A DNA stretch of 60,297 bases from an uncultured Mediterraneibacter sp. (lineage in GTDB: Bacteria; Bacillota; Clostridia; Lachnospirales; Lachnospiraceae). Of this stretch, positions 24,718-32,668 are shown one piece after another. The stretch covers positions 1-60,297 of the forward strand of contig NZ_CAKRDI010000019.1 of the NCBI RefSeq assembly GCF_934309415.1, given 5' to 3'. The notes under the pieces are model-generated. The model ran no database searches and was not told the origin of the DNA. It was given only the letters and a program-made list of their open reading frames with translations. A program made the position numbers and the translations under genes. Every line of letters begins with the position of its first letter. Within the stretch, counting starts at the first letter, position 1.

Positions 24718-24852
24718 CTATATTACATAAAATATCTTTTTATCTACATATCCAATGATGTCACTCACATCTCCAGATTTCTTCATTATTCTTGCAATTT
24801 TCTCAAAGTAGAGAAGACAGATTGCACGAATATTTTTTTCAGACATATTCTA
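24718..24852 (-). repeat. Family A terminal relic continuing into a 42-codon open frame
   Basis: 24819-24852 matches the right end of family A (reads TAGAATATGTCTGAAAAAAA on the minus strand). The ATG inside it (24846) opens a 42-codon frame to 24718 (MSEKNIRAICLLYFEKIARI at the start). There is no good ribosome binding site and I do not recognise the product. A similar frame begins in the relic at 3171-3208. Confidence 0.4.
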
Positions 24853-24875
24853 AATATATGTCTCCGTTTTTCTTT

Positions 24876-26234
24876 TTACTTTACAATATCATTCTCATTA
24901 AATGGATCTCCGCACTCCGGGCAGAATTTCGGTGGATGATGAGGATCTTCCGGTTTCCATCCGCATTTGTCACACTGATACACCGGAGCTGCAGCCGGAC
25001 GTGGCTTTCCACATTCCGTACAGAATTTCCCCATATTCACTGTTCCGCATTCACAGGTCCAGCCTTCCTGCGGACGTGGTTTTCCACACTCCTGACAGAA
25101 TTTTCCTACTGTATTCACCGTTCCACAGGAACAAGTCCACCCTCCGTTTTCTGCTGCAGATGGTTTCTGCATCCTTGTCTGTGCGGCCTGTTCTGCCTGT
25201 TTCTGAGCCGCACGTTCCTGCGCCTGCTGTGCTCCCATCTGATACAGATTCTGTGTGCCGGCGCCTCCATTCTGTGCTGCCATTCCCATTCCCATGAATC
25301 CGGTCATAGCTCCTGCGCTGTTTCCGGCTGCTGTTCTCATTGCATCTGCCTGTGCTCCGGTCAGTGTCGCTGCTGCCATCAGAGGATCACGCAATACCGC
25401 TGACCTTTGTACCTGTTTGATCATCTCCGCGTCTTCTTCCGGTACGGTCAGTGTTCCAATTGCAACTGACATCACCTGAAGTCCTCGTGTCTCACTCCAC
25501 TTCTTTGTCAGTTCTTCATTCATCGCCTCACAGAGTTCTGTCACATGAGCCGGAATTGCACTTGGACGGATCTCCAATGCAGAAATTCTTCCAAAAGCCG
25601 GCTGCAGGGCACTGATAAATTCCGTTTTCAACTGATGCTCGATCTGTTCTCTTCTATATTCCTGTTCAAAGTTTCCGCACACATTTGTGTAAAATAACAA
25701 CGGGTTGGAAATCCGATAGGAATAAACTCCACTGCATCGAACCGACACATCAATATCCAGACCAATATTATGATCTACTACACGGAACGGAACCGGATTC
25801 GGTGTTCCGAATTTATTGTCCATCAGCTCTTTTGTATTAATATAGTAAACTCTCTGATCTTTTGCTGTATCACCGCCATAAGTAAATCGTTTTCCAATTA
25901 CATCAAATACTTTATCCAGCGAATCTCCTAAATTTCCTGAGAATATGGTTGGCTCTGTAGATGCATCGTAAGTATATTCACCCGGTTCTGCACACACTTC
26001 AGCAATTTTCCCCTGATCCACGATCAGAGCACACTGTCCGTCTGCCACTGCGATTCCAGATCCACTTGTAATGATATTGTCATTGCCTTTTTTATTTGAA
26101 GATTTCCCTCCGATCCGCTTCTGTCCTTTGACTGCAAGCACATCACTTTCCATTGCTTCACAGAGAAAGAATTCCTTCCACTGATCTGCCATTGTTCCTG
26201 TTACTGAATTTAGCGCTGCTTTAATAAGTCCCAT
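24876..26234 (-). CDS. SPFH-domain protein with three C-terminal zinc ribbons (YdjI-like)
   Basis: A 452-residue cytoplasmic or membrane-associated protein. The SPFH/band-7-like part covers about 20-300 (ADGQCALIVDQGKIAEVCAEPG, NTKELMDNKFGTPNPVPFRV, LGLQVMSVAIG-like segment GLQVMSVAIGTLTVPEEDAE). An alanine/glutamine-rich linker follows, then three zinc ribbons: CSCGTVN...CQECG, CECGTVN...CTECG and CDKCGWK...CPECG. This layout is that of YdjI of Bacillus subtilis, which is encoded with PspA, YdjG and YdjH. Here the zinc-ribbon and TPM partners follow downstream, but no pspA gene is present in the window. It is expected to form membrane-linked oligomers. Confidence 0.85.
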   Translation of the reverse strand: MGLIKAALNSVTGTMADQWKEFFLCEAMESDVLAVKGQKRIGGKSSNKKGNDNIITSGSGIAVADGQCALIVDQGKIAEVCAEPGEYTYDASTEPTIFSGNLGDSLDKVFDVIGKRFTYGGDTAKDQRVYYINTKELMDNKFGTPNPVPFRVVDHNIGLDIDVSVRCSGVYSYRISNPLLFYTNVCGNFEQEYRREQIEHQLKTEFISALQPAFGRISALEIRPSAIPAHVTELCEAMNEELTKKWSETRGLQVMSVAIGTLTVPEEDAEMIKQVQRSAVLRDPLMAAATLTGAQADAMRTAAGNSAGAMTGFMGMGMAAQNGGAGTQNLYQMGAQQAQERAAQKQAEQAAQTRMQKPSAAENGGWTCSCGTVNTVGKFCQECGKPRPQEGWTCECGTVNMGKFCTECGKPRPAAAPVYQCDKCGWKPEDPHHPPKFCPECGDPFNENDIVK

Positions 26235-26488
26235 AGAAACTCCTTTCTGGTTACTGCTTACTCCTGTGTTAATTATAAATCACTCTGATGCTTCATACAG
26301 ACAATTCTCACTTTTTTCATGAGCATCCCACCATCATCAAAAGCATTTCAAAACAGCGAAACATGCTGCTATTTACAGGAAATCCAGTGTAGTAACCACT
26401 ACTTCATCTGTTTTATTCATTGTAACAGAAAATTATGTCAAATACTATCGTTGCCAGAGATTCTTTCTTTCTTAAAATTTTCTGATAT

Positions 26489-26517
26489 ATTACTATTCAC
26501 AGGCACTCTGTAAACGC
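26489..26517. repeat. Family C palindrome, truncated by family A element (copy C6)
   Basis: Starts ATTACTATTCACAGG and continues to CCTGT-like CTCTGTAAAC, but the final AGTAAC is missing: family A copy A2 begins exactly where it should stand. Upstream (26366-26396) lies another family C-like right arm. Apart from these repeats the 612-base gap 26235-26846 shows a TTGACA box near 26435 (minus strand) but no well-spaced -10. Confidence 0.6.
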
Positions 26518-26681
26518 TAGAGTGTGTCTTAAAAATGCTTTCTGCAAGATATATGTCACAATTTGTGGGAGATTTTGTTTGAATGAGGGCGGCGTAGCGG
26601 GCTACGTCAACCGAATGAAGACAAAATATACCGCAAAGTGGGGCATGTAGATTGCAGGAATGATTTTTCAGACACGCTCTA
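26518..26681 (+). repeat. Family A foldback element, copy A2 (164 bp)
   Basis: Same length and nearly the same sequence as 4138-4301, with one visible change (CTTAAAAAT in place of CTGAAAAAT in the left end). Directly after it a second element end begins, so that AGAGCGTGTCTG and its reverse complement form a perfect 24-bp palindrome at 26669-26692. Confidence 0.85.
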
Positions 26682-26735
26682 GAGCGTGTCTGCACTCAAT
26701 AACTTGATAAGGCGATTCAACTATATCCTTGCAAC

Positions 26736-26779
26736 GAAAAACTCCCAGATGGATTTTCTTTATTCAATCCACCTGGGAG
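26736..26779 (-). terminator. Terminator of the GH43/GH5/symporter operon
   Basis: CTCCCAGGTGGATT and AATCCATCTGGGAG (26779-26742, one mismatch) followed by TTTTTCG on the minus strand. Confidence 0.85.
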
Positions 26780-26846
26780 ACAACTTATCTATTTTATTTT
26801 CTTTTTTCAGCTTTCATTTCAACTCAAAATGATGTTTTAAATATTT

Positions 26847-28493
26847 TTAATTGACCGGCTTCGTCTCATCTGCCTGATACTCAAAGAAATCAAAGTCCGC
26901 ATAATGTCTGTGGTACACACGATCCGCACAGGTCAGGCCGACCATGGTTCCTGTGAACTCTCCGTATTTACAATATTCATCCGAGAATTTTGTTGTATCA
27001 AATACTCTTCCAATCTTCTGGTAATTCACGCCATCATAACTCCACTCAAACCAGGATTTTCTTCCCTCAATATACAATCTCATATAAATCGGGCAGTCAT
27101 CTACCGGAATTCTGGTATTTAAGAATTCTGTTTTCACGCCATTTTCCAGATGAATAATGGAAATTGCACTCTGTCCAAGTGTCTGGCTGTAATATTTTCT
27201 CAGATTAATGTAATTCATATTATCATAATACAGGATCAGACCTGCACTGTGCTGATGCACTTCCGGTTTGAATTCCATCTTAGTTGTAATTCTCGCATAG
27301 ACACTGGTCAACTTTCTTGCCAGAATGCTGACTTTATTCAATGATGTTCTGGACTCCTGACCACGGATTCTCACATATCCAGGTCTTGTTTTCACATCAG
27401 CAAAGGACTGTGGCATAATACGCGGTGCATAATACCAGTTTCCAAGCTCTTCTGAATCAAAATCATCCATATCCGGTACTTTTGGAAGCGGGCACTCCGG
27501 AAGTGAACTCTCCGGCACTTCGATCTTCGCCAGATTGCTGCCATCTGCCATACGGAGCCAGTTATCTTCTGTCCATTTCATCTTCTGGATCGCAGTCTCA
27601 CGGCCTAATGTACAGCGCAATTCCGGCGCAAACGGACGGGAAGTCAGATGCACAAGATAGACTTCTCCATCCTGAGTTTCTACATAGCTTCCATGACCTG
27701 ATTTCTGTAAAACAGACTCTGGATTATAATATTTCGGTTTCAGATGATCCGGATCCTGACGTTCATTCGAATATCCTGGAACCGAAGTCACGATTGGATT
27801 CATTGGATCTTTCTCATACGGTCCCCATACTTCTTTGGATCGCCCCATTGTAACACAGTGATTATATCCGGTTCCACCTTCTGCGCACATGATGTAATAG
27901 TATTCTCCGCGCTTTGTCAGATGCGGTGCCTCAATACATCCTCTGTCCGTTCCACCATTCCAGATACGTTTCGGATATCCGATCACTTCCTTTTTCTCCG
28001 CTGAATATTCTACCATGCAGATTGCACCTGGTTTTTCATATCCTTCTCTTGTCTCCCATTCCAGAGACACTACATATTTTCTTCCGTCATCATCGTGCAA
28101 AATAGATGCATCAAATCCTGCTGAATGCAGATAGACGGGCTCACTCCATGGTCCTTTGATATCTTTTGCCGTGATAAGGAAATTATCTACATCAAAATAT
28201 CTTGCATTCATGGAGTTCATCACACCATATACCACATAAAACAGATCTTCCTTTTCACAATAAGTCAGACAAGGTGCCCAGATTCCCTTCGCACTTGGAA
28301 GCTTCTTGAGATCTACCTTTTCATCATCTGTCAGTACATGTGTATATAACTCCCAGTTTTTTAAATCTTTTGAATGATAAATCGGAATTCCCGGAAACCA
28401 TTCAAAGGTAGAAACTGCCAGATAATAATCATCACCTTTTCTGCAAATACATGGATCCGGATTAAATCCCGGAATAATTGGATTCTGTATCAT
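26847..28493 (-). CDS. Glycoside hydrolase family 43 (beta-xylosidase/alpha-L-arabinofuranosidase type)
   Basis: A 548-residue intracellular enzyme (no signal peptide) that releases xylose or arabinose from short oligosaccharides. The ATG at 28493 has GGAGGA upstream; a longer upstream frame overlaps the GH5 gene and is not used. The five-bladed propeller shows the expected catalytic residues: general base Asp13 in IIPGFNPDPC, the modulating Asp in FDASILHDDDG and the acid Glu in DRGCIEAPHL. From about residue 330 a beta-sandwich C-terminal domain follows, as in XynB-type beta-xylosidases. It lies 16 bases after GH5 in an operon with a GPH symporter, so it probably works on imported arabinoxylan fragments. 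Confidence 0.93.
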   Translation of the reverse strand: MIQNPIIPGFNPDPCICRKGDDYYLAVSTFEWFPGIPIYHSKDLKNWELYTHVLTDDEKVDLKKLPSAKGIWAPCLTYCEKEDLFYVVYGVMNSMNARYFDVDNFLITAKDIKGPWSEPVYLHSAGFDASILHDDDGRKYVVSLEWETREGYEKPGAICMVEYSAEKKEVIGYPKRIWNGGTDRGCIEAPHLTKRGEYYYIMCAEGGTGYNHCVTMGRSKEVWGPYEKDPMNPIVTSVPGYSNERQDPDHLKPKYYNPESVLQKSGHGSYVETQDGEVYLVHLTSRPFAPELRCTLGRETAIQKMKWTEDNWLRMADGSNLAKIEVPESSLPECPLPKVPDMDDFDSEELGNWYYAPRIMPQSFADVKTRPGYVRIRGQESRTSLNKVSILARKLTSVYARITTKMEFKPEVHQHSAGLILYYDNMNYINLRKYYSQTLGQSAISIIHLENGVKTEFLNTRIPVDDCPIYMRLYIEGRKSWFEWSYDGVNYQKIGRVFDTTKFSDEYCKYGEFTGTMVGLTCADRVYHRHYADFDFFEYQADETKPVN

Positions 28494-28509
28494 ATTCTTT
28501 CCTCCTCGA

Positions 28510-29676
28510 TTAATCAATTGGAAACCAGCCGAAATCTGCACATCTTCCGAAATCCCAGCTATCCCAGCCATTCCAGCCAGCATCGTTCACCGTATCTGTC
28601 AGCAATTTATAACTCCAGTAGAAATATCCGCTTCCGGTATTCCATGCATCCAGCTGTGCTTTTGCCACTTCTCTGTAAATCTGTTTCTTCTCTTCATCGC
28701 TAACACTGGATTCCACTTTACCATCCAGACCATTTAATACCGACTGACCACCTTTTGTATCCCATCCACATGCCAGAGAATTGAACAGACACCATTCCCC
28801 ACAGATTACCGGAAAATACTGTTCCATCTCCTGAATATCTTTTTTGAAATGTTCTTCTACATACTTTTTATATCCCTCAATGGTCTGCTCACATCCATTT
28901 GCCTCTGCCACCATCAGATACTGATGCGTATCAAGTACAACATTTTTATATTTTTCTTCCTGCATGAAATCTTTCCACGCTTTCAGTTCAAACCCATCGT
29001 GAATGACAATGTATTTATCTTCTGGCATATAGGCACGAATCCGGTCATACGCCTCCAGATAGAACTGTTTCAGGAACTCAATGCTGTTCGGTGCAGAACC
29101 TTCTGCCATCTTCTGATCCACTGCCGGATAGCGTTCCGGTACATTCATAGTCTTCCACATATTCTCCGTAACAGGCTCATTCAATACCTCGATTCCCCAC
29201 AGGCCGTCCCTGTTTCCATATCGCTCTGCCAGTCTTGCAAGAACAGTAAAAACAAACTCTACTTCTTCCGGACTCTGTGACCATTTGCATACACCACAGA
29301 TTCCGCCATTATCGAATCCATTCTGTCCAAGAGGAGCTGTATGAAGATCAATCAGCACCTTCAGACCATATCTCTCTGCCCAGCAAAATGCTTTATCCAG
29401 TTCTTCAATACATCCAATGAACGGTTCTCTGTCGCCAAAGATAAAATAAGGGACCGGAATTCTCACGGCGTCCATTCCTTTGGATTTAATCGTCACAAAA
29501 TCACGTTCCGTAATATATTCTGAACGATGAATTTTAATTCTCGCTTCATATACTTCTTTTGCTAACTGTCTCGGAAGATAATATTCATCCTCCGCTGTTG
29601 TTCCGTCAAATAATGCGGGACTCATCCATTTTTCCAGTACAAGCCAGTTTCCTAAATTTACGCCTTTAATCTTCAT
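28510..29676 (-). CDS. Glycoside hydrolase family 5 (cellulase-superfamily) enzyme
   Basis: A 388-residue (beta/alpha)8 glycosidase without signal peptide. The acid/base Glu167 is in the motif GIEVLNEP and the nucleophile Glu294 in FPVICGEWCL; conserved His251 lies in VVLDTHQY, and the N-terminal VNLGNWLVLEKWMSPALF resembles the exo-beta-1,3-glucanase-like branch of GH5. Acting inside the cell on imported oligosaccharides is most likely. It is the second gene of the unit symporter, GH5, GH43, although 203 bases separate it from the symporter. Whether the substrate is a beta-glucan or a xylan side-chain fragment cannot be told. Confidence 0.92.
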   Translation of the reverse strand: MKIKGVNLGNWLVLEKWMSPALFDGTTAEDEYYLPRQLAKEVYEARIKIHRSEYITERDFVTIKSKGMDAVRIPVPYFIFGDREPFIGCIEELDKAFCWAERYGLKVLIDLHTAPLGQNGFDNGGICGVCKWSQSPEEVEFVFTVLARLAERYGNRDGLWGIEVLNEPVTENMWKTMNVPERYPAVDQKMAEGSAPNSIEFLKQFYLEAYDRIRAYMPEDKYIVIHDGFELKAWKDFMQEEKYKNVVLDTHQYLMVAEANGCEQTIEGYKKYVEEHFKKDIQEMEQYFPVICGEWCLFNSLACGWDTKGGQSVLNGLDGKVESSVSDEEKKQIYREVAKAQLDAWNTGSGYFYWSYKLLTDTVNDAGWNGWDSWDFGRCADFGWFPID

Positions 29677-29879
29677 TTCTGTTTACTCCTTTACCAACTA
29701 CAAAATACTTCTTCTGAACAGTCACTTCGTTCACTCTACTGAATCTGCAGACATTCATTACTATTTATATCCAAACTGACCCTGCTGCTGATAACTCATA
29801 GAATACATATTTTATCTTAAATACATTCCGCTATCGCCAAAAGTGATCAAATACAGCGAGATTCTTTCAATCTTACAAG

Positions 29880-31247
29880 TTACTTCTTACGGGCTTTCAG
29901 ATCTGCAATAATCTGAGGGAACTCTTTGTCCAGATGCCAGAATTTCATAATTACAAGACCAATTGCATACACTGCGATCGGAATCCATACGAAACAGATC
30001 TCAATGGATTTTAATGCAGATGCTGATTGAACCGCTGCCTCTCCTACATATCCTCCTACTTCAAGGATGACACCAAGTAATGCGGAACCGATTCCATTTC
30101 CAATCTTATATCCAAAACTGCAGGCACTGTTTACCAGACCTTCTGTACGATATCCGGTCTTCCACTCACCATAATCAATTGTGTCAGATACCATCGCCCA
30201 CATCGTTGCACCACCGCATGCATTTCCAATTCCACGGATCACACTGGAAACTACGATACCTGCCATCGCACCGCCTGCGAAATTCAGAAGCAGCATTCCG
30301 ACAATGTCCAGTACCAGACCGATTGCAAATACATTTCTCTTTCCAAGTTTCTTTACAAACATTGCAATAAAGAACATTCCAAGGATCTGTACGATATTGA
30401 AGATACCATTGATTGTTGATACAAGATTTCTGTCACCTAAAATATCTTTTGCATAATATACTGTTGCACCTCCGTTTACAGAGTACATAAGGAAGAATAA
30501 TGCAAGCATTGCTGTCATCATGATCCAGTACTTATTCTTAAACAGTGCTTTGATTCCCTCAATAAACGGTACATCTTCTACTGTTCCGTCTTCTCCTGCC
30601 GCTGCCGGTTTTACTCTCTCTTTTGTTCCGAAGAAGTTCATTAAAAATGCTGCAACTGCAACCAGTCCGAATACACAGAAAGTTTTTGTCCATGCAGATG
30701 CATTATTTCCGAACTTTTCCACAAGTGGAAGTGTAAATGTATTGATTGTGAGTGTTCCTACTGTTGCAAGTAAGTTTCTGAAAATACTCAGTACGGATCT
30801 TTCATACGGATCCTGTGTCATCAGTGCATTTAATGCAGAATATGGCACATTGATTGCTGTATAGATCACGGTTGACACAAGGTTATATGTAATAAATACA
30901 TAGACCAGCTTTGGTGTTGATGCCCAGCTTGTCGGTACAGAAAACAGTAAGACACCGGATACAGCAAATGGAATACACATTCTCAAAATCCATGGTCTTG
31001 CCTTTCCAAATCTTGACTTTGTACGGTCTACGATGACGCCCATGACAATGTCGCTGACACCGTCAAACACACGGGAAACCATCATAATCGTTCCAACTGC
31101 CAGTGCGCTTACTCCTGCATAATCGGTGTAATAGAACAGAAGAAATGCTGACATTGCGGTATAGATGATATTACATCCAAAATCTCCGCATCCATAAGAA
31201 AAACGCTCTACTATTTTTGATAAGGTCAATTTGTTCTTTGTTTCCAT
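29880..31247 (-). CDS. GPH-type sugar:cation symporter (MFS)
   Basis: A 455-residue membrane protein with twelve predicted helices. The N-terminal stretch ERFSYGCGDFGCNIIYTAMS and the loop VSRVFDGVSDIVMGVIVDRT with RFGKARPWIL after helix 2 are signatures of the glycoside-pentoside-hexuronide symporters such as XynP, YicJ and MelB. A second signature, DTIDYGEWKTGYRTEGLV, is near residue 360. It would import oligosaccharides together with Na+ or H+ for the GH5 and GH43 enzymes encoded downstream. It is transcribed divergently from the AraC gene at 31498, the likely activator. Confidence 0.92.
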   Translation of the reverse strand: METKNKLTLSKIVERFSYGCGDFGCNIIYTAMSAFLLFYYTDYAGVSALAVGTIMMVSRVFDGVSDIVMGVIVDRTKSRFGKARPWILRMCIPFAVSGVLLFSVPTSWASTPKLVYVFITYNLVSTVIYTAINVPYSALNALMTQDPYERSVLSIFRNLLATVGTLTINTFTLPLVEKFGNNASAWTKTFCVFGLVAVAAFLMNFFGTKERVKPAAAGEDGTVEDVPFIEGIKALFKNKYWIMMTAMLALFFLMYSVNGGATVYYAKDILGDRNLVSTINGIFNIVQILGMFFIAMFVKKLGKRNVFAIGLVLDIVGMLLLNFAGGAMAGIVVSSVIRGIGNACGGATMWAMVSDTIDYGEWKTGYRTEGLVNSACSFGYKIGNGIGSALLGVILEVGGYVGEAAVQSASALKSIEICFVWIPIAVYAIGLVIMKFWHLDKEFPQIIADLKARKK

Positions 31248-31497
31248 AATTGAATTCCTCTCTCACTTCACTATCCTGTTCCATGCGCATTGAACTTCCT
31301 TTTGTTTACACTAATATCGTATCATAATGCAAAGAAGTAAAATAGGTCATATGATATCCAAAATATAGGTCGATATTCTCTTTTCAAATTAAATTTTTAT
31401 AATTTAAAATGCATTTTCAGTTTGCAGATATGTCATTACATGATACAATTTACTTAAAAGATACAACCTATACAGATTTATCAGAAAGGATAAAATT

Positions 31498-32406
31498 ATG
31501 TCATCACAGAGCTCATCTTCCCACCTTCGTTTCGTGCCGACAGAAAAATCTTTCTCCGATACAGGATTTACCTATGAAGTCATTGCAACCGGTGAAGCAA
31601 CCGGCGTTCATTTTCGGACGTCCATCGATTCCGGCAGTTATATTGCACCTCACTGGCATCATGCTGTGGAAATTATCTACCTGCTGGAAGGATCACTTAC
31701 TGTTTCTTCCGAATCCTCTACGCGGGAATACCATGCAGGCGACTGTATTCTGGTCAATGCGGATGTCATCCACTCTACCAAGTGTACTGCTCCTAATAAA
31801 GCGATCCTGTTTCAGATTCCACTGGATTTTATGACGCTGTACATCCCGGATGCCCAACAGCTTGTTTTCACGCTGGACAATGAAACAGAGAAAGCCGTTT
31901 ACCGGACTAAACTGGATATTTTCAAAAACACTCTGACTCAGATGCAAATTGCAGATGATATCCGTCCTGAAGGATTTATTCTCCGTTTCAACAGCCTGTT
32001 ATTCGAGATTCTTTTCCAGCTGCTCCACAACTTCAGTGTCCGGGTCGTCCACAGTGATCTGACGCAGCGTGAAAAAGACCGTACGCGGCTGAATACGATT
32101 CTGAGCTACATCAAAGCCAACTATAATCGTCCGATCAGCATCGAAGAAATCGCAAATGTAGCCTATCTTCAGTCAGGGTATTTCTGTCGTTTCTTTAAAA
32201 AATGTATGGGAATTACTTTTCTTGAATATCAGAATGAACTGCGTCTCTCTTACATTTATCAGGACATCCTTTCTACCAATGATTCCATCCATGAGATTCT
32301 GGAGCGCCATGGATTCAGCAATTATAAATTATTCCGCAGGATGTTCCATGAACATTTTCAGGCAACACCAACTGAGATCCGCAAACAGCAGAAAGATCAC
32401 AATTAG
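31498..32406 (+). CDS. AraC-family regulator with N-terminal cupin sensor
   Basis: A 302-residue regulator. The N-terminal cupin (about 25-140; SYIAPHWHHAVEIIYLLEGS, GDCILVNADVIHS) senses a sugar; the C-terminal AraC DNA-binding domain (about 200-300) has two helix-turn-helices: ISIEEIANVAYLQSGYFCRF and NDSIHEILERHGFSNYKLFR. It is divergent from the GPH symporter with a 250-base shared region and probably activates the symporter-GH5-GH43 operon. AGAAAGGA precedes the ATG. Confidence 0.9.
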   Translation: MSSQSSSSHLRFVPTEKSFSDTGFTYEVIATGEATGVHFRTSIDSGSYIAPHWHHAVEIIYLLEGSLTVSSESSTREYHAGDCILVNADVIHSTKCTAPNKAILFQIPLDFMTLYIPDAQQLVFTLDNETEKAVYRTKLDIFKNTLTQMQIADDIRPEGFILRFNSLLFEILFQLLHNFSVRVVHSDLTQREKDRTRLNTILSYIKANYNRPISIEEIANVAYLQSGYFCRFFKKCMGITFLEYQNELRLSYIYQDILSTNDSIHEILERHGFSNYKLFRRMFHEHFQATPTEIRKQQKDHN

Positions 32407-32444
32407 ATTACAAAAGCACACGTTCAGACACTTTTCAGGGCATA

Positions 32445-32479
32445 AAAAAGAAACATATCATCACGACATGTTTCTTTTT
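32445..32479 (+). terminator. Bidirectional terminator after the AraC gene
   Basis: AAAAAGAAACAT and ATGTTTCTTTTT (12-base arms) form a hairpin with A and T tails, serving the AraC gene on the plus strand. Confidence 0.75.
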
Positions 32480-32490
32480 ATTTCATCTTA

Positions 32491-32655
32491 GTCAAGCGGA
32501 TATTCGCAATCCGCTTCGCTACTTGCTCATAACCGAATAACTGCTCCGCAGTTTATCAGAAGGAGCTTGCACTCCTCCTGATACAAGCAAGTCCCCACCC
32601 ACTGCTTATTGCTTTTCGCAATTGAAGCAGGGGACTTACTTGATTCGGTTAAATT
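32491..32655 (-). repeat. Family B structured repeat, copy B2 (165 bp)
   Basis: Reverse complement of 3946-4110 with no visible difference. In this copy the structured strand is the minus strand and begins 13 bases after the stop codon of the cell-wall hydrolase gene, so it would form the 3' end of that mRNA. It contains the four stems described for copy B1; the last stem (AGCGGAT/ATCCGCT) is not followed by a T-run. Confidence 0.85.
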
Positions 32656-32668
32656 CATTTCTGAAGTC

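Noticed and set aside
26438..26695. 85-codon minus-strand frame across family A copy A2
   Set aside because: Most of it is the foldback repeat itself; the corresponding frame is interrupted in the other copies.
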